Shown piece by piece: positions 20,435 through 30,348 of a stretch of DNA of 64,000 nt. The notes under the pieces are model-generated. The model ran no database searches. It was not told where the DNA came from and saw only the letters and a list, made by a program, of their open reading frames with translations. Made by a program: the position numbers and the translations under genes. Source of the DNA: Ralstonia pickettii (GTDB lineage: Bacteria; Pseudomonadota; Gammaproteobacteria; Burkholderiales; Burkholderiaceae); NCBI RefSeq assembly GCF_000607165.1, contig NZ_JFZG01000003.1, forward strand, positions 186,001-250,000, read 5' to 3'. Position 1 is the stretch's first letter. Each line of letters opens with the position of its first letter.

Positions 20435-23056
20435 GTGCATTCGAATACCAGCCGTTCGGGGAAGGACGCCAGCCGTCTGCGTAACGCCGGGCCGCGTCTG
20501 GCCGGCGGGGTGGCGGCGCTCGCTGCCGCGGGCCTGTACTCGCCGGCGTTTGCCGAAGACCAGATCATTGCGGTGGCGTTGCCCACCGCCCAGGTCGTCG
20601 GCTCAACCCCGATCGACAGCATTGGCGTTCCGCTGTCGCAGTTCCCTGCCAACGCGCAGCGCATTAGCGCAAAGGATGCGCGCGAGCAACGCAGCTCGAA
20701 TCTGGCGGACCTGCTGAACGATAACCTCGGCCAGGTCAGCATCAGCAATGGGTCGGGCAATCCGTACCAGAACGACATCAACTACCGCGGGTTTCAGGTG
20801 TCTTCGCTGCTGGGCGTGCCCATTGGCGTGTCGGTCTACTTTGATGGCGTGCGGATGAACGAGCCCTTCGGCTCCATCGTCAACTGGGATCTCATTCCCA
20901 TGAACGCGATGTCCAGCGTCAACATCCTGCCGGGCTCCAATCCGATGTTCGGCCTCAACACCCTGGGCGGCGCGCTTGTCGTCAACACCAAGAACGGAAA
21001 GGACAACGCGGGCACGTCGATCGAGGCGCTGGGCGGGTCGTTTGGCCGCCGGGCGCTGAGCTTCGAGACCGGCGGTGCTGACAAGGCGCACGGCACCGAT
21101 TACTTCGTCGCCGGCAACTTCGACCGGCAGGACGGCTTTCGTGACCACTCAGGTTCCGAGGTCAAGCAACTGTATGGAAAGGCGCGGTGGCACGGCAACG
21201 ACGGCGCTACCCAACTGGAACTGTCAGCTGCACTGGCAGATACCTCGCTGAGCGGCACGCAGTCGCTGCCGATGGACATGATGGCCAACCGCAGCGCAGC
21301 CTATACGTGGCCCGACACCATCTCAAACCGGATGGCGATGCTGAACCTGAAGGGCAGCCATTGGTTGAACGACACCAATCAACTGGCCGGTAGCGTCTAC
21401 TACCGCAAGGCCAACCTGCACAACGTCAACAGCAACGCGCAGCTGGACGACGGCTGCTTCAATGACGACGGCTCGCTGGCGACGACCACCGTAGGTGGCA
21501 TCACCGGCTACCAATGCGCGAACAGGGCGCCGAACGGCACGGCAGTGAATGCCGTGACCGGCGCCAATGCGCTGGCGCTGGGCTACGGCCGCTGGACGAA
21601 CGCCATCAACACGAGCGTCGTCGATTCCGCCACGCATGAGGACACGGTGGGCTCCTCCCTGCAGTGGTCGAACTTCAGCCAACTGGCGGGACGCAACAAT
21701 ACGTTCACGTTCGGTGGTGCGTTCGACCATTCGCGCATCACGTACGACCAGACCACTTACCTGGCTCGGTTGATCAACTATCAGGCCGTGGTGATTCCCA
21801 ATCAGGAGTACGGATTCACCGCCAATGGATCGGCACCGTCGACATCGAACCCGGCTTTGTTCACAGGCAGCAACGTGGTCGGCGCGGTCAACCTGTCGTC
21901 CAACGTCAACAACTTCAGCGCGTATTTCACCGATACGTTGAGCGTGACGGAAAAGCTGAGCGTGACGGCATCCGGAAGCTTCAACTACACCACCCTCAAC
22001 CAGGGCGGCGCCAACAACAAATACCTGAACGGTGACGGCGGTTACTCGTGGACGGACGACGTATCGGGCGTGTCGTACTACAACCCCGGCTATGCGAACG
22101 CCTATCGGTATTCGAACGCTGGATCGGGTGTGGCATCCACCCCGAACGGGGTTCCGGCAGGGGCGGTGGCGGGGCCGGAAACCAACAGTCTGGCCGGCTC
22201 GCACCATTACCACCGGTTCAACCCCGCATTGGGATTCAACTACGACCTCGGGGCCGGGCAGGGCATCTTTGGCAGCTATAGCGAATCGATGCGCGCACCA
22301 ACATCGATCGAGTTGTCTTGCGCCGATCCGAACAGCCCGTGCTCGCTGCCGACCGGGTTCAACGGTGATCCGGACCTCAAGCCCGTGGTGGCCAAGACCA
22401 TCGAGTTCGGCGGCCGCGGAAAGCTCGGCAAGTCCACCTACTGGAGCGCGTCTGTCTATGACTCGCGCCTCAGCAATGACATCCAGTTCATCGCCACGTC
22501 AAACACCTACGGCTACTTCGCCAACGTCGGCAAGACGGAGCGGCGCGGCTTTGAACTGGGCGCGAGCACGAAGATCGACAAGTGGTCGTTGTCGGCCAAC
22601 TTTGGTTATGTCGATGCAATCTACAAGTCGGCATTCACCACGGCCAGCGGGCAGAACGTGGTGAGCGGCAACAAGATCCCGGGCATCCCCGCAAAGACGC
22701 TCAAGCTTGGCGCGTCGTACGCCTTCAGCCCGAACCTGTCGATGGGCGGGAACGTGATCCTGGTCAGCAAGCAGATCGCGCACGGCAACGAAAGCAATGC
22801 CGACCCGAACGGCCAGGTGGCCGGCTACGGCCTCGTCAATCTGAACCTGCACTACAAGCCGACAAGCAACCTCGAAATCTCGGCGTACATCAGCAACCTG
22901 TTCAACAAGCGCTATTCCACGTACGGCCTCTCGGGCACCCGGAGCATCTACACGCTGGCGACGCAGCAGTTCATGACGCCGGCGTCACCACGCGCAATCT
23001 GGATTGGCCTGACGTATTCATTTGGAGGCAAGGCCTCCGGTGCCGACAAGGACTGA
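20435..23056 (+). CDS. TonB-dependent outer-membrane receptor
   Basis: An 873-residue receptor: signal peptide (cleavage near AFA-ED), a plug domain of about residues 60-190 (SNLADLLNDNLGQVSI, NDINYRGFQ, DGVRMNEPFG, LNTLGGALVVNTKNG) and a large 22-strand barrel ending in WIGLTYSFGG plus a short polar tail. I chose the GTG at 20435 because GGGAGA lies 7 bp upstream and it yields the signal directly. It is followed by a YVTN propeller and a b-type cytochrome, then the PQQ alcohol dehydrogenase. Substrate is unknown; in this setting a lanthanide chelate, iron chelate or PQQ itself are candidates. Confidence 0.9.
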   Translation: MHSNTSRSGKDASRLRNAGPRLAGGVAALAAAGLYSPAFAEDQIIAVALPTAQVVGSTPIDSIGVPLSQFPANAQRISAKDAREQRSSNLADLLNDNLGQVSISNGSGNPYQNDINYRGFQVSSLLGVPIGVSVYFDGVRMNEPFGSIVNWDLIPMNAMSSVNILPGSNPMFGLNTLGGALVVNTKNGKDNAGTSIEALGGSFGRRALSFETGGADKAHGTDYFVAGNFDRQDGFRDHSGSEVKQLYGKARWHGNDGATQLELSAALADTSLSGTQSLPMDMMANRSAAYTWPDTISNRMAMLNLKGSHWLNDTNQLAGSVYYRKANLHNVNSNAQLDDGCFNDDGSLATTTVGGITGYQCANRAPNGTAVNAVTGANALALGYGRWTNAINTSVVDSATHEDTVGSSLQWSNFSQLAGRNNTFTFGGAFDHSRITYDQTTYLARLINYQAVVIPNQEYGFTANGSAPSTSNPALFTGSNVVGAVNLSSNVNNFSAYFTDTLSVTEKLSVTASGSFNYTTLNQGGANNKYLNGDGGYSWTDDVSGVSYYNPGYANAYRYSNAGSGVASTPNGVPAGAVAGPETNSLAGSHHYHRFNPALGFNYDLGAGQGIFGSYSESMRAPTSIELSCADPNSPCSLPTGFNGDPDLKPVVAKTIEFGGRGKLGKSTYWSASVYDSRLSNDIQFIATSNTYGYFANVGKTERRGFELGASTKIDKWSLSANFGYVDAIYKSAFTTASGQNVVSGNKIPGIPAKTLKLGASYAFSPNLSMGGNVILVSKQIAHGNESNADPNGQVAGYGLVNLNLHYKPTSNLEISAYISNLFNKRYSTYGLSGTRSIYTLATQQFMTPASPRAIWIGLTYSFGGKASGADKD

Positions 23057-23076
23057 GCCCCTTCGAAGAGACGATC

Positions 23077-24150
23077 ATGAATGCATTGACCTATTACATC
23101 CGGATTGCCACGTTGATCAGCGTGGGTTTGGTATCGACGCTGCAGGCGGTTGCCGAGGTGCCGGACCCCATCGCGTATGTCACGAATCAGGGGGGCGGTG
23201 TGACCGTGCTGAATGCACGCACGCTCAAACAGGTTGACGAGGTTGCCGTGGGCAAGGACCCGCGCGGCCTTGCAGTCACCCCCGATGGCCGCTGGCTGCT
23301 GACTGCCAATCAGGGCAGCGCCGATGTGTCGGTGGTCGATACGGGCACGCGTAAGGAGGTCAAGCGCATCGCAGTCGGCAGGAATGTCGAATTCATGCGC
23401 ATCTCGCCGGATGGCCGCCGGGCGTTCGTCACCTACGAGCCTTCGTCGGAAGGTGGGCCGCCGGCCAAGAACGACCGTGCCGGGAAAGGCGAGGAGGCCG
23501 AGAAGGATGAAGCCCCCGCTGAAGTCGCAATCATCGATCTCAGCCAGTGGGCCGTGGTTGGCCGCATCAAGGCCGCCCGCGAGACCGAAGCCATCGAATT
23601 TTCACCGGGGGGCAAGTTGCTGCTGGTGGCGAACGAGGGTGACAACACGGTCGGCGTCTATGAGTTGTCCACGCTCAAGCAGATCCGGCGGGTGGATGTT
23701 GCGCCGTTCGGCAATCGGCCGCGCGGCATCAAGATCGCGCCGGATGGAAAGACCTATGTGGTGACGCTGGAAAACTCGAACAACCTGTTGCTGCTCGACG
23801 CCGCTTTCAAGCCGATCAAGACAGTGCCTACTGGGCAGGGGCCGTACGGTATCGCGTTTGACCGAGAGGGCCGATACCTCTGGGTGGCCGCCAGCCGAGC
23901 GGATCAGCTGCAGGTGTTCGATGCCCGCACCTTCGCACCGGTGGCCACCATTCCGGTGGGCAAGCGTTGCTGGCATTTCAGCTTCACGCCCGGCGAGCAG
24001 AAGCTGCTGCTTGCCTGCGGCCGGTCGAACAGTGTGCAGGTGATCGACGCGCAGAAGCGCGAGGTCGTCGATACGCTCCAGGGTTACAAGCTGCCCTGGG
24101 GCGTGGTGACCTATCCAACCTCGGTGGGCACGCTTGATGCGCCGCGCTGA
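23077..24150 (+). CDS. YVTN-repeat beta-propeller periplasmic protein
   Basis: A 357-residue exported protein (signal to about residue 26, TLQAVAEV) built of about seven YVTN-type blades (IAYVTNQGGGVTVLNARTLK, LLLVANEGDNTVGVYE, LWVAASRADQLQVFDART, and so on). A polar Lys/Glu insert lies near residues 127-148. Such proteins are scaffolds or binding proteins, often linked to quinoprotein dehydrogenases and to metal uptake. It starts 20 bp after the receptor gene and overlaps the cytochrome b gene by 14 bp, so the three form one operon. Confidence 0.85.
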   Translation: MNALTYYIRIATLISVGLVSTLQAVAEVPDPIAYVTNQGGGVTVLNARTLKQVDEVAVGKDPRGLAVTPDGRWLLTANQGSADVSVVDTGTRKEVKRIAVGRNVEFMRISPDGRRAFVTYEPSSEGGPPAKNDRAGKGEEAEKDEAPAEVAIIDLSQWAVVGRIKAARETEAIEFSPGGKLLLVANEGDNTVGVYELSTLKQIRRVDVAPFGNRPRGIKIAPDGKTYVVTLENSNNLLLLDAAFKPIKTVPTGQGPYGIAFDREGRYLWVAASRADQLQVFDARTFAPVATIPVGKRCWHFSFTPGEQKLLLACGRSNSVQVIDAQKREVVDTLQGYKLPWGVVTYPTSVGTLDAPR

Positions 24151-24712
24151 TCGACCCACCCCCGCAACGGCGCCTGCCTACGCGGGCCTGCCGATCGCTT
24201 TGCATTGGGTGAGCGCATTGCTGCTATGCGGGCTGTTTGCGCTGGGCTACTACATGACCGGGTTGGCCAAGGGTGCGCCCGGCAAGGCTGCCTGGGTGAA
24301 TCTGCATAAATCGCTCGGCCTGACGGCGGCGCTGGTAATCGCGTGGCGCGTGGCCGTGCGCCTGCGCCGTGCTGCGCCGCCTTCGATTCCGGGGCTGCAC
24401 TGCTGGGAGGCGGAGCTTGCGCGCATCACCCACCGCCTGCTCTACATGTGCATGGTCGTCATGCCGCTGTCGGGCTACCTCGGGTCTTCGTTCAATCAAT
24501 ACGGAACGCGCTTCTGGGGCGTGCCGCTGCCGCGCTGGGGTTGGGTCGACAGCGCACTGCAGCACATGTTCTACACGGTACACAGCACGACGGCCGATCT
24601 GCTGCTCTGCCTGGTTGCCTTCCACGTTGCCGGAGTGATCAAGCACCAATGGCTCGATGCACAGCGGTGTATGCAGCGCATGTTGCCTGGCCGGCGCTCC
24701 CGCGCGCTGTAA
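24137..24712 (+). CDS. Cytochrome b561-family membrane protein
   Basis: A 191-residue inner-membrane protein with four predicted helices and four histidines in b561 positions (ALHWVSALLL, NLHKSLGL, ITHRLLYMCMVVMPLSGY, VHSTTADLLLCLVAFHVAG). It would pass electrons across or within the membrane. The ATG at 24137 overlaps the end of the propeller gene, which suggests translational coupling. It could serve as reductase for the metal or chelate taken up by the receptor, or link the dehydrogenase to the quinone pool; the sequence does not decide. Confidence 0.85.
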   Translation: MRRADRPTPATAPAYAGLPIALHWVSALLLCGLFALGYYMTGLAKGAPGKAAWVNLHKSLGLTAALVIAWRVAVRLRRAAPPSIPGLHCWEAELARITHRLLYMCMVVMPLSGYLGSSFNQYGTRFWGVPLPRWGWVDSALQHMFYTVHSTTADLLLCLVAFHVAGVIKHQWLDAQRCMQRMLPGRRSRAL

Positions 24713-24754
24713 GCCGCGGTCTTCGCGGGCTGCGTTCATTGCGTTGCTCCATTT

Positions 24755-24795
24755 CGCAACAGAACACGCGATGTGTTGCGGTATGGCACGCAACA
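24755..24795. promoter_or_regulatory. Triple CGCAACA element upstream of the alcohol dehydrogenase gene
   Basis: CGCAACA (24755-24761), TGTTGCG (24774-24780) and CGCAACA (24789-24795) form two nested inverted repeats 47-87 bp upstream of the -24 box. The position fits an enhancer for a sigma-54 activator. Confidence 0.55.
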
Positions 24796-24841
24796 CCGCA
24801 CTGCAAGTCGGTTGAAACCGTGATTTCACGGCGTTTTTTGA

Positions 24842-24857
24842 TGGCACGGGATTTGCC
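24842..24857 (+). promoter_or_regulatory. Sigma-54 promoter of the PQQ alcohol dehydrogenase gene
   Basis: TGGCACGGGATTTGCC carries a perfect TGGCACG -24 box and TTGC -12 box with exact spacing, 67 bp before the ATG. It is the best -24/-12 match in the window. Confidence 0.88.
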
Positions 24858-24924
24858 CTGAGTCCGACCGGTGTGACATCACACTGCCGGACCTGGACCA
24901 TAAATAGAGGTAGAGGAGACAAGA

Positions 24925-26679
24925 ATGAGGACACTACGAGTGATTGCACTTGCGGCTGCCATGGCGGCAGCAAGTGTCGCCGTGCACGCGGCAACGCCCC
25001 CCGTTACCGATGCCATGATCGAGAACGACGCGAAATCGTCGAACGACGTGCTGACCTGGGGTATGGGTACGCAAGGGCAGCGCTTCTCGACGCTCACCAA
25101 GATCAACACGAAGAATGTCAGCCAGCTCGTGCCGGCATGGTCGTTCTCGTTTGGCGGTGAGAAGCAGCGCGGGCAGGAAGCCCAGCCGCTGATCTACAAC
25201 GGCAAGATGTTCGTCACCGCGTCGTACTCGCGCATCTATGCGATCGACCTGAAGACCGGCAGGAAGCTGTGGAAGTACGAGCAGCGTCTGCCAGAAGGCA
25301 TCATGCCTTGCTGCGACGTCGTCAACCGTGGCGCCGCGCTGTACGACAACCTCGTCATCTTCTCCACGCTGGATGCGCAACTGATCGCGCTCAATCAGGA
25401 CACCGGCAAGATCGTCTGGAAAGAGAAGATCGAAGACTACGCCGCCGGCTACTCGACGACCGCCGCACCGCTGATCGTGAAGGGCATGGTGCTGACGGGC
25501 GTGTCGGGTGGCGAGTTTGGCGTGGTGGGCCGTGTGGAAGCGCGCGATGCCAAGACCGGTCAGTTGATCTGGTCCCGTCCGACGGTCGAAGGCCACATGG
25601 GCTACAAGTACGACAAGGACGGCAACAAGACCGAGAACGGCATGACGGGCACGCTCAACGCGAGCTGGCCCGGCGAGACGTGGAAGACCGGTGGCGCATC
25701 GACGTGGCTGGGTGGCACGTATGACCCGCAGACCAACCTGGTCTACTTTGGTACCGGCAACCCGGGGCCGTGGAACAGCCACCTGCGCAAGGGCGACAAC
25801 CTGTATTCGTCGTCGACGCTGGCCATCAACCCTGACACCGGCAAGATCGTCTGGCACTACCAGAACACACCGAACGACGGCTGGGATTTCGACGGCGTGA
25901 ACGAGTTCGTGACGTTCGACATGGACGGCAAGCGCGTCGGCGGCAAGGCTGACCGTAACGGCTTCTTCTACGTGAACGACGCGAAGAGCGGCAAGCTGCT
26001 CAACGCGTTCCCGTTCGTGAAGGTCAACTGGGCCACCAGCATCGACCTCAAGACTGGCCGCCCGAACTACGCACCGGACCACCGGCCGGGCGATCCGGCG
26101 CAAGCCACGGGCGAAGACAAAAAGGGCAAGTCGGTGTTTGCCGAGCCCGGCTTTCTGGGCGGCAAGAACCAGATGCCGATGGCTTACAGCCCGCAAACCG
26201 GTCTGTTTTACGTGCCCGCCAACGAGTGGGGCATGGAGATCTGGAACGAGCCCGTCAGCTACAAGAAGGGCGCGGCCTACCTAGGCGCTGGCTTCACCAT
26301 CAAGCCTCTCAATGAGGATTACATCGGCGCACTGCGCGCGATCAACCCCAAGACCGGCAAGATCGAATGGCAGATCAAGAACAACGCCCCGCTGTGGGGT
26401 GGTGTGATGACGACTGCCGGCGGCCTGGTGTTCTGGGGCACGCCCGAGGGCTATCTGAAGGCGGCCGATGCCAAGACCGGCAAGGAGCTTTGGGAATTCC
26501 AGACCGGCAGCGGCATCGTTGCGCCGCCCGTCACCTGGGAAGACAACGGCGAGCAGTTCGTGGCCGTGGTGTCGGGCTGGGGTGGTGCAGTGCCGCTGTG
26601 GGGCGGTGAAGTGGCCAAGCGCGTGAACTTCCTGGAGCAGGGCGGTTCGGTTTGGGTGTTCAAGTTGCACAAGAACTGA
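24925..26679 (+). CDS. PQQ-dependent alcohol dehydrogenase, lanthanide-type active site
   Basis: A 584-residue periplasmic quinoprotein (signal cleavage near VHA-AT) with the eight-bladed propeller and repeated tryptophan-docking motifs ([23 protein letters not shown]). It oxidises primary alcohols and passes electrons to cytochrome c. Active-site features: vicinal disulfide Cys129-Cys130 ([10 protein letters not shown]), metal ligands Glu in [10 protein letters not shown] and Asn in GTGNPGPWN, catalytic Asp321 followed by Phe322-Asp323 (GWDFDGVNE). An Asp two residues after the catalytic Asp is the established mark of lanthanide-using XoxF/ExaF/PedH enzymes; calcium enzymes have Ala or Ser. 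No C-terminal heme domain. The cytochrome c gene follows. Confidence 0.93.
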   Translation: MRTLRVIALAAAMAAASVAVHAATPPVTDAMIENDAKSSNDVLTWGMGTQGQRFSTLTKINTKNVSQLVPAWSFSFGGEKQRGQEAQPLIYNGKMFVTASYSRIYAIDLKTGRKLWKYEQRLPEGIMPCCDVVNRGAALYDNLVIFSTLDAQLIALNQDTGKIVWKEKIEDYAAGYSTTAAPLIVKGMVLTGVSGGEFGVVGRVEARDAKTGQLIWSRPTVEGHMGYKYDKDGNKTENGMTGTLNASWPGETWKTGGASTWLGGTYDPQTNLVYFGTGNPGPWNSHLRKGDNLYSSSTLAINPDTGKIVWHYQNTPNDGWDFDGVNEFVTFDMDGKRVGGKADRNGFFYVNDAKSGKLLNAFPFVKVNWATSIDLKTGRPNYAPDHRPGDPAQATGEDKKGKSVFAEPGFLGGKNQMPMAYSPQTGLFYVPANEWGMEIWNEPVSYKKGAAYLGAGFTIKPLNEDYIGALRAINPKTGKIEWQIKNNAPLWGGVMTTAGGLVFWGTPEGYLKAADAKTGKELWEFQTGSGIVAPPVTWEDNGEQFVAVVSGWGGAVPLWGGEVAKRVNFLEQGGSVWVFKLHKN

Positions 26680-26756
26680 CGTGCTGAGTTGAGCGCTGCG
26701 CGTCCTTTGCGGCGCGCAGCCTCTCGCACAGCTTCATGGAGTTTCAGATCGTGATC

Positions 26757-27083
26757 ATGCGTAATGGAGTGTTTTCGTTGCTGGCGGTAGCGTGCGCAGC
26801 AATTGGCGCGGCACCCGCCCATGCCGCCCCCGACATGCAGGCCCTGGCCGACAAGAGCGGCTGCTTCTCGTGCCACAGCATGCATGCCAAGATCGTCGGC
26901 CCAGCCTTTGCCGACGTGGCTGCCAAGTACAAGGGCGATGCTGATGCGCCGACCAGGCTGGCGCAGAAAGTACGCGAAGGCGGCAAGGGCACATGGGGCC
27001 GTATCCCAATGCCCGCGCATCCCGACCTCAAGGAAGACGAGGCAAAGCAACTCGTGGCCTGGGTGTTAAGTTCAGGCTCCTGA
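26757..27083 (+). CDS. Small c-type cytochrome (c551/c552-like)
   Basis: A 108-residue exported protein (signal MRNGVFSLLAVACAAIGAAP, cleavage near AHA-AP) with one heme site CFSCH and a methionine ligand in RIPMPAHP, the pattern of class I c551-type cytochromes. It is the likely direct electron acceptor of the adjoining alcohol dehydrogenase. Start choice is open: the ATG at 26757 gives a clean signal, while a GTG at 26751 has better spacing (9 bp) from the GGAG at 26738. A terminator follows. Confidence 0.88.
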   Translation: MRNGVFSLLAVACAAIGAAPAHAAPDMQALADKSGCFSCHSMHAKIVGPAFADVAAKYKGDADAPTRLAQKVREGGKGTWGRIPMPAHPDLKEDEAKQLVAWVLSSGS

Positions 27084-27108
27084 GCGTCTACGTCGCTCGC
27101 AAGGGAAG

Positions 27109-27140
27109 AGGGCCGGCATTGTCCGGCCCTTTCTTTTCTT
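27109..27140 (+). terminator. Terminator after the alcohol dehydrogenase-cytochrome operon
   Basis: 8-bp GC-rich inverted repeat (27109-27116 and 27123-27130, loop CATTGT) followed by a T-rich tract. It lies between two convergent operons. Confidence 0.85.
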
Positions 27141-27153
27141 CCATGACCGCGCT

Positions 27154-28356
27154 TTATCGCTGTGTCAGCCGGCGCGAATTCGCATCCGTCCGGAACACGA
27201 TCGGCACTTCACCGGTACGGGTGTCCCGCATCTGCCCGAACCCGTTTATTGCAGCCATCCGACCTTGCAGCACCACCTGCTGCAGCGCGCCGTGATCTGC
27301 CGACTTTCGGCACACCGGGTCGGTGCGTGTCGCATCGCCCGTCAACAGGTACGCCTGACAGCGGCAGCCGCCCGCATCTTCCTCGCGCGATTCGCATGAC
27401 TGACACGGCTCCGGCATCCAGTGCGTGCCGCGAAAGCGCTGAAAGGCGCCGCTGCTTCGCCAGATGTCGCGCAGCGGCTGGCTGAGCACGTTGGGCAGCT
27501 CCAGCTCCGGCAGCATGCGCGCGGAGTGACAGGGCAGCGCAACGCCATCCGGCGCGATGCCGAGGAATGTTGTGCCCCAGCCGTTCATGCACTTCTTCGG
27601 GCGCTGCTCGAAGTAGTCCGGCACGACGTAAAGCAATTGGCATCGGCTGCCAATGCGGGTCCGGTAGTCGTTCACGACGGCCTCGGCGTCGCGCAGTTGC
27701 TCCAGCGTTGGCATCAGCGCCAGCCGGTTCTCCCATGCCCAGCCGTAGTACTGCGTGTTGGCAAGCTCCAGGTATTCGGCGCCGATCTCCAGCGCCATGT
27801 CGATGATGGCACCCACGTGCGGCAGGTTGTGCCTGTGCATCACGCAGTTCATCACCATCGGATAACCGTGGGCCTTGATCAGATCCGCCACGCGGCGCTT
27901 CAGATCGAAGGTGCGCGTGCTCGACAGAAAGTCGTTCATCTCACGCGTGGAGTCCTGGAACGACAACTGGATATGGTCGAGCCCCGCAGCGCGCAACGCC
28001 CCAAGCCGCGCATCGGTCAGGCCCACCCCGGACGTCACGAGGTTCACGTAGAACCCGAGCCCATGCGCATGCGCGACCAGCGTTTCGAGATCCTTGCGCA
28101 ATAGCGGCTCGCCGCCCGACAGCCCGAGCTGCACCGCGCCCAGCGCCCGCGCCTGGGTGAACACATCGCACCACTGCTCGGTGGTGAGTTCCCGATCGTG
28201 CTGTGTGTAGTCGACCGGGTTGGAGCAGAAGGCGCAATGCAGCGGGCAGCGGTAGGTCAGCTCGGCCAGCAGCCAGAGCGGTGGACCGGGCATCGGCGCA
28301 GCTGCCGGCGCCTGCAGCGATTCGGCCTCAAACGAGCCAGCCGCGTTCGAATGCAT
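27154..28356 (-). CDS. pqqE: PqqA peptide cyclase (radical SAM)
   Basis: A 400-residue radical SAM enzyme that forms the Glu-Tyr carbon-carbon bond in PqqA. The SAM-cluster motif is Cys37-x3-Cys41-x2-Cys44 (CPLHCAFC) within LAELTYRCPLHCAFCSNP. The SPASM region has CMNGWG, PCHSARML and CQSCESREEDAGGCRCQAY. It overlaps pqqD by 29 bp. The ATG at 28356 gives an N-terminal Ala-rich extension; the ATG at 28293 (MPGPPLWLLAELTYRC) is an equally plausible start closer to family length. Last gene of pqqABCDE. Confidence 0.95.
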   Translation of the reverse strand: MHSNAAGSFEAESLQAPAAAPMPGPPLWLLAELTYRCPLHCAFCSNPVDYTQHDRELTTEQWCDVFTQARALGAVQLGLSGGEPLLRKDLETLVAHAHGLGFYVNLVTSGVGLTDARLGALRAAGLDHIQLSFQDSTREMNDFLSSTRTFDLKRRVADLIKAHGYPMVMNCVMHRHNLPHVGAIIDMALEIGAEYLELANTQYYGWAWENRLALMPTLEQLRDAEAVVNDYRTRIGSRCQLLYVVPDYFEQRPKKCMNGWGTTFLGIAPDGVALPCHSARMLPELELPNVLSQPLRDIWRSSGAFQRFRGTHWMPEPCQSCESREEDAGGCRCQAYLLTGDATRTDPVCRKSADHGALQQVVLQGRMAAINGFGQMRDTRTGEVPIVFRTDANSRRLTQR

Positions 28357-28600
28357 GTTTGACAAAGGCGTGGACCTCCGGAGCGATGCCCTGCACGCCA
28401 AAGGCGGATTGCAGGTCATCGATCAGCATGTCGAGGGTATGGGCACCGTCGCAGCGCTGCAGGATCGCAGCGGCGCTGTCATTGAGGGTGACCATGCCCT
28501 CGGGGTACAGCAGTACCCAGCTCTGCTGCATGTCTTCCCATTGCAGCCGGAAGGTGCGGTGCAGCATGGGGTGGGCCGGATCAGACAAGGGAGGGCTCAT
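28328..28600 (-). CDS. pqqD: PQQ biosynthesis peptide chaperone PqqD
   Basis: A 90-residue RiPP recognition-element protein that binds PqqA and presents it to PqqE. It shows the family core: [34 protein letters not shown] followed by the winged-helix LIDDLQSAF. It overlaps pqqC by 20 bp and pqqE by 29 bp, indicating strong translational coupling. Confidence 0.94.
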   Translation of the reverse strand: MSPPLSDPAHPMLHRTFRLQWEDMQQSWVLLYPEGMVTLNDSAAAILQRCDGAHTLDMLIDDLQSAFGVQGIAPEVHAFVKHAFERGWLV

Positions 28601-29291
28601 GGGCGTGGGCCTGTTGGATGGCATCGAGCATCGACCAGAGGATGTCGAGCTTGAACTGCAGAATGTCCAGCGCACGCTGTTGCTGCTCGGGCGTGCGGAA
28701 GTAGTCGAGTGTCACGCGCAGGCCGTGCTCGACGTCGCGCGAGGCCAGCGGAATGCGCGAGCGGAAGTACGCAAGCCCCTCTGGCTGCACCCACGGGTAT
28801 TGATCGGGCCAGCCGGCCAGCCGTTCCTTGTGGATGTCCGGCGCGAACATCTCCGTGAGCGACGAGCACACCGCCTCCTGCCACGGCGCGCGGCGCGCAA
28901 AGTTCACATACGCATCCACCGCAAAGCGCACGCCGGGCAGCAGATGCCGGTGAGACCACAGTGCATCGCGCGTCAGGCCCACGGCAACGCCTAAGCGCAC
29001 CCAGCTCTCGATGCCGCCCGGCTGTGACTCGTCGCCGTCGTGGTCATGAATGCGGACGATCCACTCGCGCCGCGTTGCCCGGTCAGGGCAGTTGGACAGG
29101 ATGGCCGCATCCTTGAGCGGGATGTTGACCTGGTAGTAGAAGCGGTTCGCAACCCACGTGCGGATTTCCTCCGGCGTGCATTCGCCAGCGCGCATGCGCA
29201 GGTTGAACGGATGATGGATGTGATAGCCCGCCTGCTTCGCGCGCAGTCGCGCCTCGAAGTCTTCGGCAGTCCAGGCAACAGGGTGTGTCAT
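28581..29291 (-). CDS. pqqC: Pyrroloquinoline-quinone synthase PqqC
   Basis: A 236-residue cofactorless oxidase that closes the ring and carries out the final eight-electron oxidation to PQQ. It has the helical-bundle family motifs [34 protein letters not shown] and [26 protein letters not shown]. It overlaps pqqB by 4 bp (ATGA). Length is normal. Confidence 0.96.
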   Translation of the reverse strand: MTHPVAWTAEDFEARLRAKQAGYHIHHPFNLRMRAGECTPEEIRTWVANRFYYQVNIPLKDAAILSNCPDRATRREWIVRIHDHDGDESQPGGIESWVRLGVAVGLTRDALWSHRHLLPGVRFAVDAYVNFARRAPWQEAVCSSLTEMFAPDIHKERLAGWPDQYPWVQPEGLAYFRSRIPLASRDVEHGLRVTLDYFRTPEQQQRALDILQFKLDILWSMLDAIQQAHAHEPSLV

Positions 29292-30205
29292 AGCGAGATT
29301 TCCATGCCGTCGTAAGCCACCTCGATGCCGTGCGCCTCCAACTCGCGCCGCTGCGGCGAGTCTTCATCGAGGATCGGGTTGGTGTTGTTGATGTGGATGA
29401 GCACCTTGCGCGTTGCCGGCAACTGGTCGAGCACATCGATCATGCCGCCCGGGCCGGATTGCGCGAGGTGGCCCATGTCGGCTGCCGTCTTGGTTGAAAA
29501 ACCAAGGGCGAGCATCTCGTCGTCTTGCCAGCAGGTGCCGTCCACCAGCACCACGTCGGCCGCGCCCATTTCGTCGAACACATGTGGTTCGACACGGGCA
29601 AGGCCGGGCGCGTAGAACGCCCGCCGGCCGCTCTTTCTGTCGACGATGCGCAAGCCGATGTTGTCGCCCACGCGGCGCGCGTTGCGGCTGGGCGAGTAGG
29701 GCGGAGCCTTGCTCTCCAGCGGGATCGCCGTCAACGCCACGTCGTCGAGCGGAGGCACCGAGAACGCCGTGCCGTCCAGCGCCAGCGCGCGCGTGTCGAG
29801 CCCGCAGTAGTGCGACAGCATGCGCGTGAGCGGGAAGGCGGTGGACAGATCGCTGATGACGGCCGCGCTGGCATAGACGGGCAGCGCTTGGCGATGCTCG
29901 CGCAGCATCAGCAGGCCGGTCACGTGGTCGATCTGCGCATCGATCAGCACGACGCCCACGATGCCCGTATCACGCGGCGCGCGCGCGGGTTGCAGCGCCG
30001 GTGAGCTGCGCAGTTGCGCGAGGATGTCCGGCGAGGCATTCACCACGATCCAGTTGTGTTGGTCGTCGCCGAGTGCGATGGACGACTGCGTGCGGGGGGT
30101 GGCACGCACGGTGCCGCGCCGCACGCCGTCGCAGTTGCGACAGTTGCAGTTCCACTGTGGGAAACCGCCGCCGGCGGCCGAGCCGAGAACCCTGAGTATT
30201 GTCAT
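29288..30205 (-). CDS. pqqB: PQQ biosynthesis protein PqqB
   Basis: A 305-residue MBL-fold protein, now known to hydroxylate the cross-linked tyrosine in PQQ assembly. Signature: [19 protein letters not shown] at the start (CxCxxC zinc site), [13 protein letters not shown] and [16 protein letters not shown]. The ATG at 30205 ([14 protein letters not shown]) is canonical. It is separated from pqqA by 143 bp holding a terminator-like hairpin. Confidence 0.96.
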   Translation of the reverse strand: MTILRVLGSAAGGGFPQWNCNCRNCDGVRRGTVRATPRTQSSIALGDDQHNWIVVNASPDILAQLRSSPALQPARAPRDTGIVGVVLIDAQIDHVTGLLMLREHRQALPVYASAAVISDLSTAFPLTRMLSHYCGLDTRALALDGTAFSVPPLDDVALTAIPLESKAPPYSPSRNARRVGDNIGLRIVDRKSGRRAFYAPGLARVEPHVFDEMGAADVVLVDGTCWQDDEMLALGFSTKTAADMGHLAQSGPGGMIDVLDQLPATRKVLIHINNTNPILDEDSPQRRELEAHGIEVAYDGMEISL

Positions 30206-30284
30206 GATGCAATTCCAACGTGTCGGGCGGATTGAGCAAGAAGTCGGCCAGGGGATGGCGAAAAGGCATGCGAGCCGCAAGCTG

Positions 30285-30316
30285 AAAAAAAAGCCCGCCG
30301 TGAAGAACCGGCGGGC
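30285..30316 (-). terminator. Terminator or attenuator between pqqA and pqqB
   Basis: 8-bp GC stem (30293-30300 and 30309-30316, 8-nt loop) followed, in the minus direction, by eight U (30292-30285), 33 bp past the pqqA stop and 80 bp before pqqB. Partial termination here would make pqqA message far more abundant than pqqBCDE. Confidence 0.82.
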
Positions 30317-30348
30317 CTGTGGAGCCTTGCGTGCTCAGCCGCGCAGCA

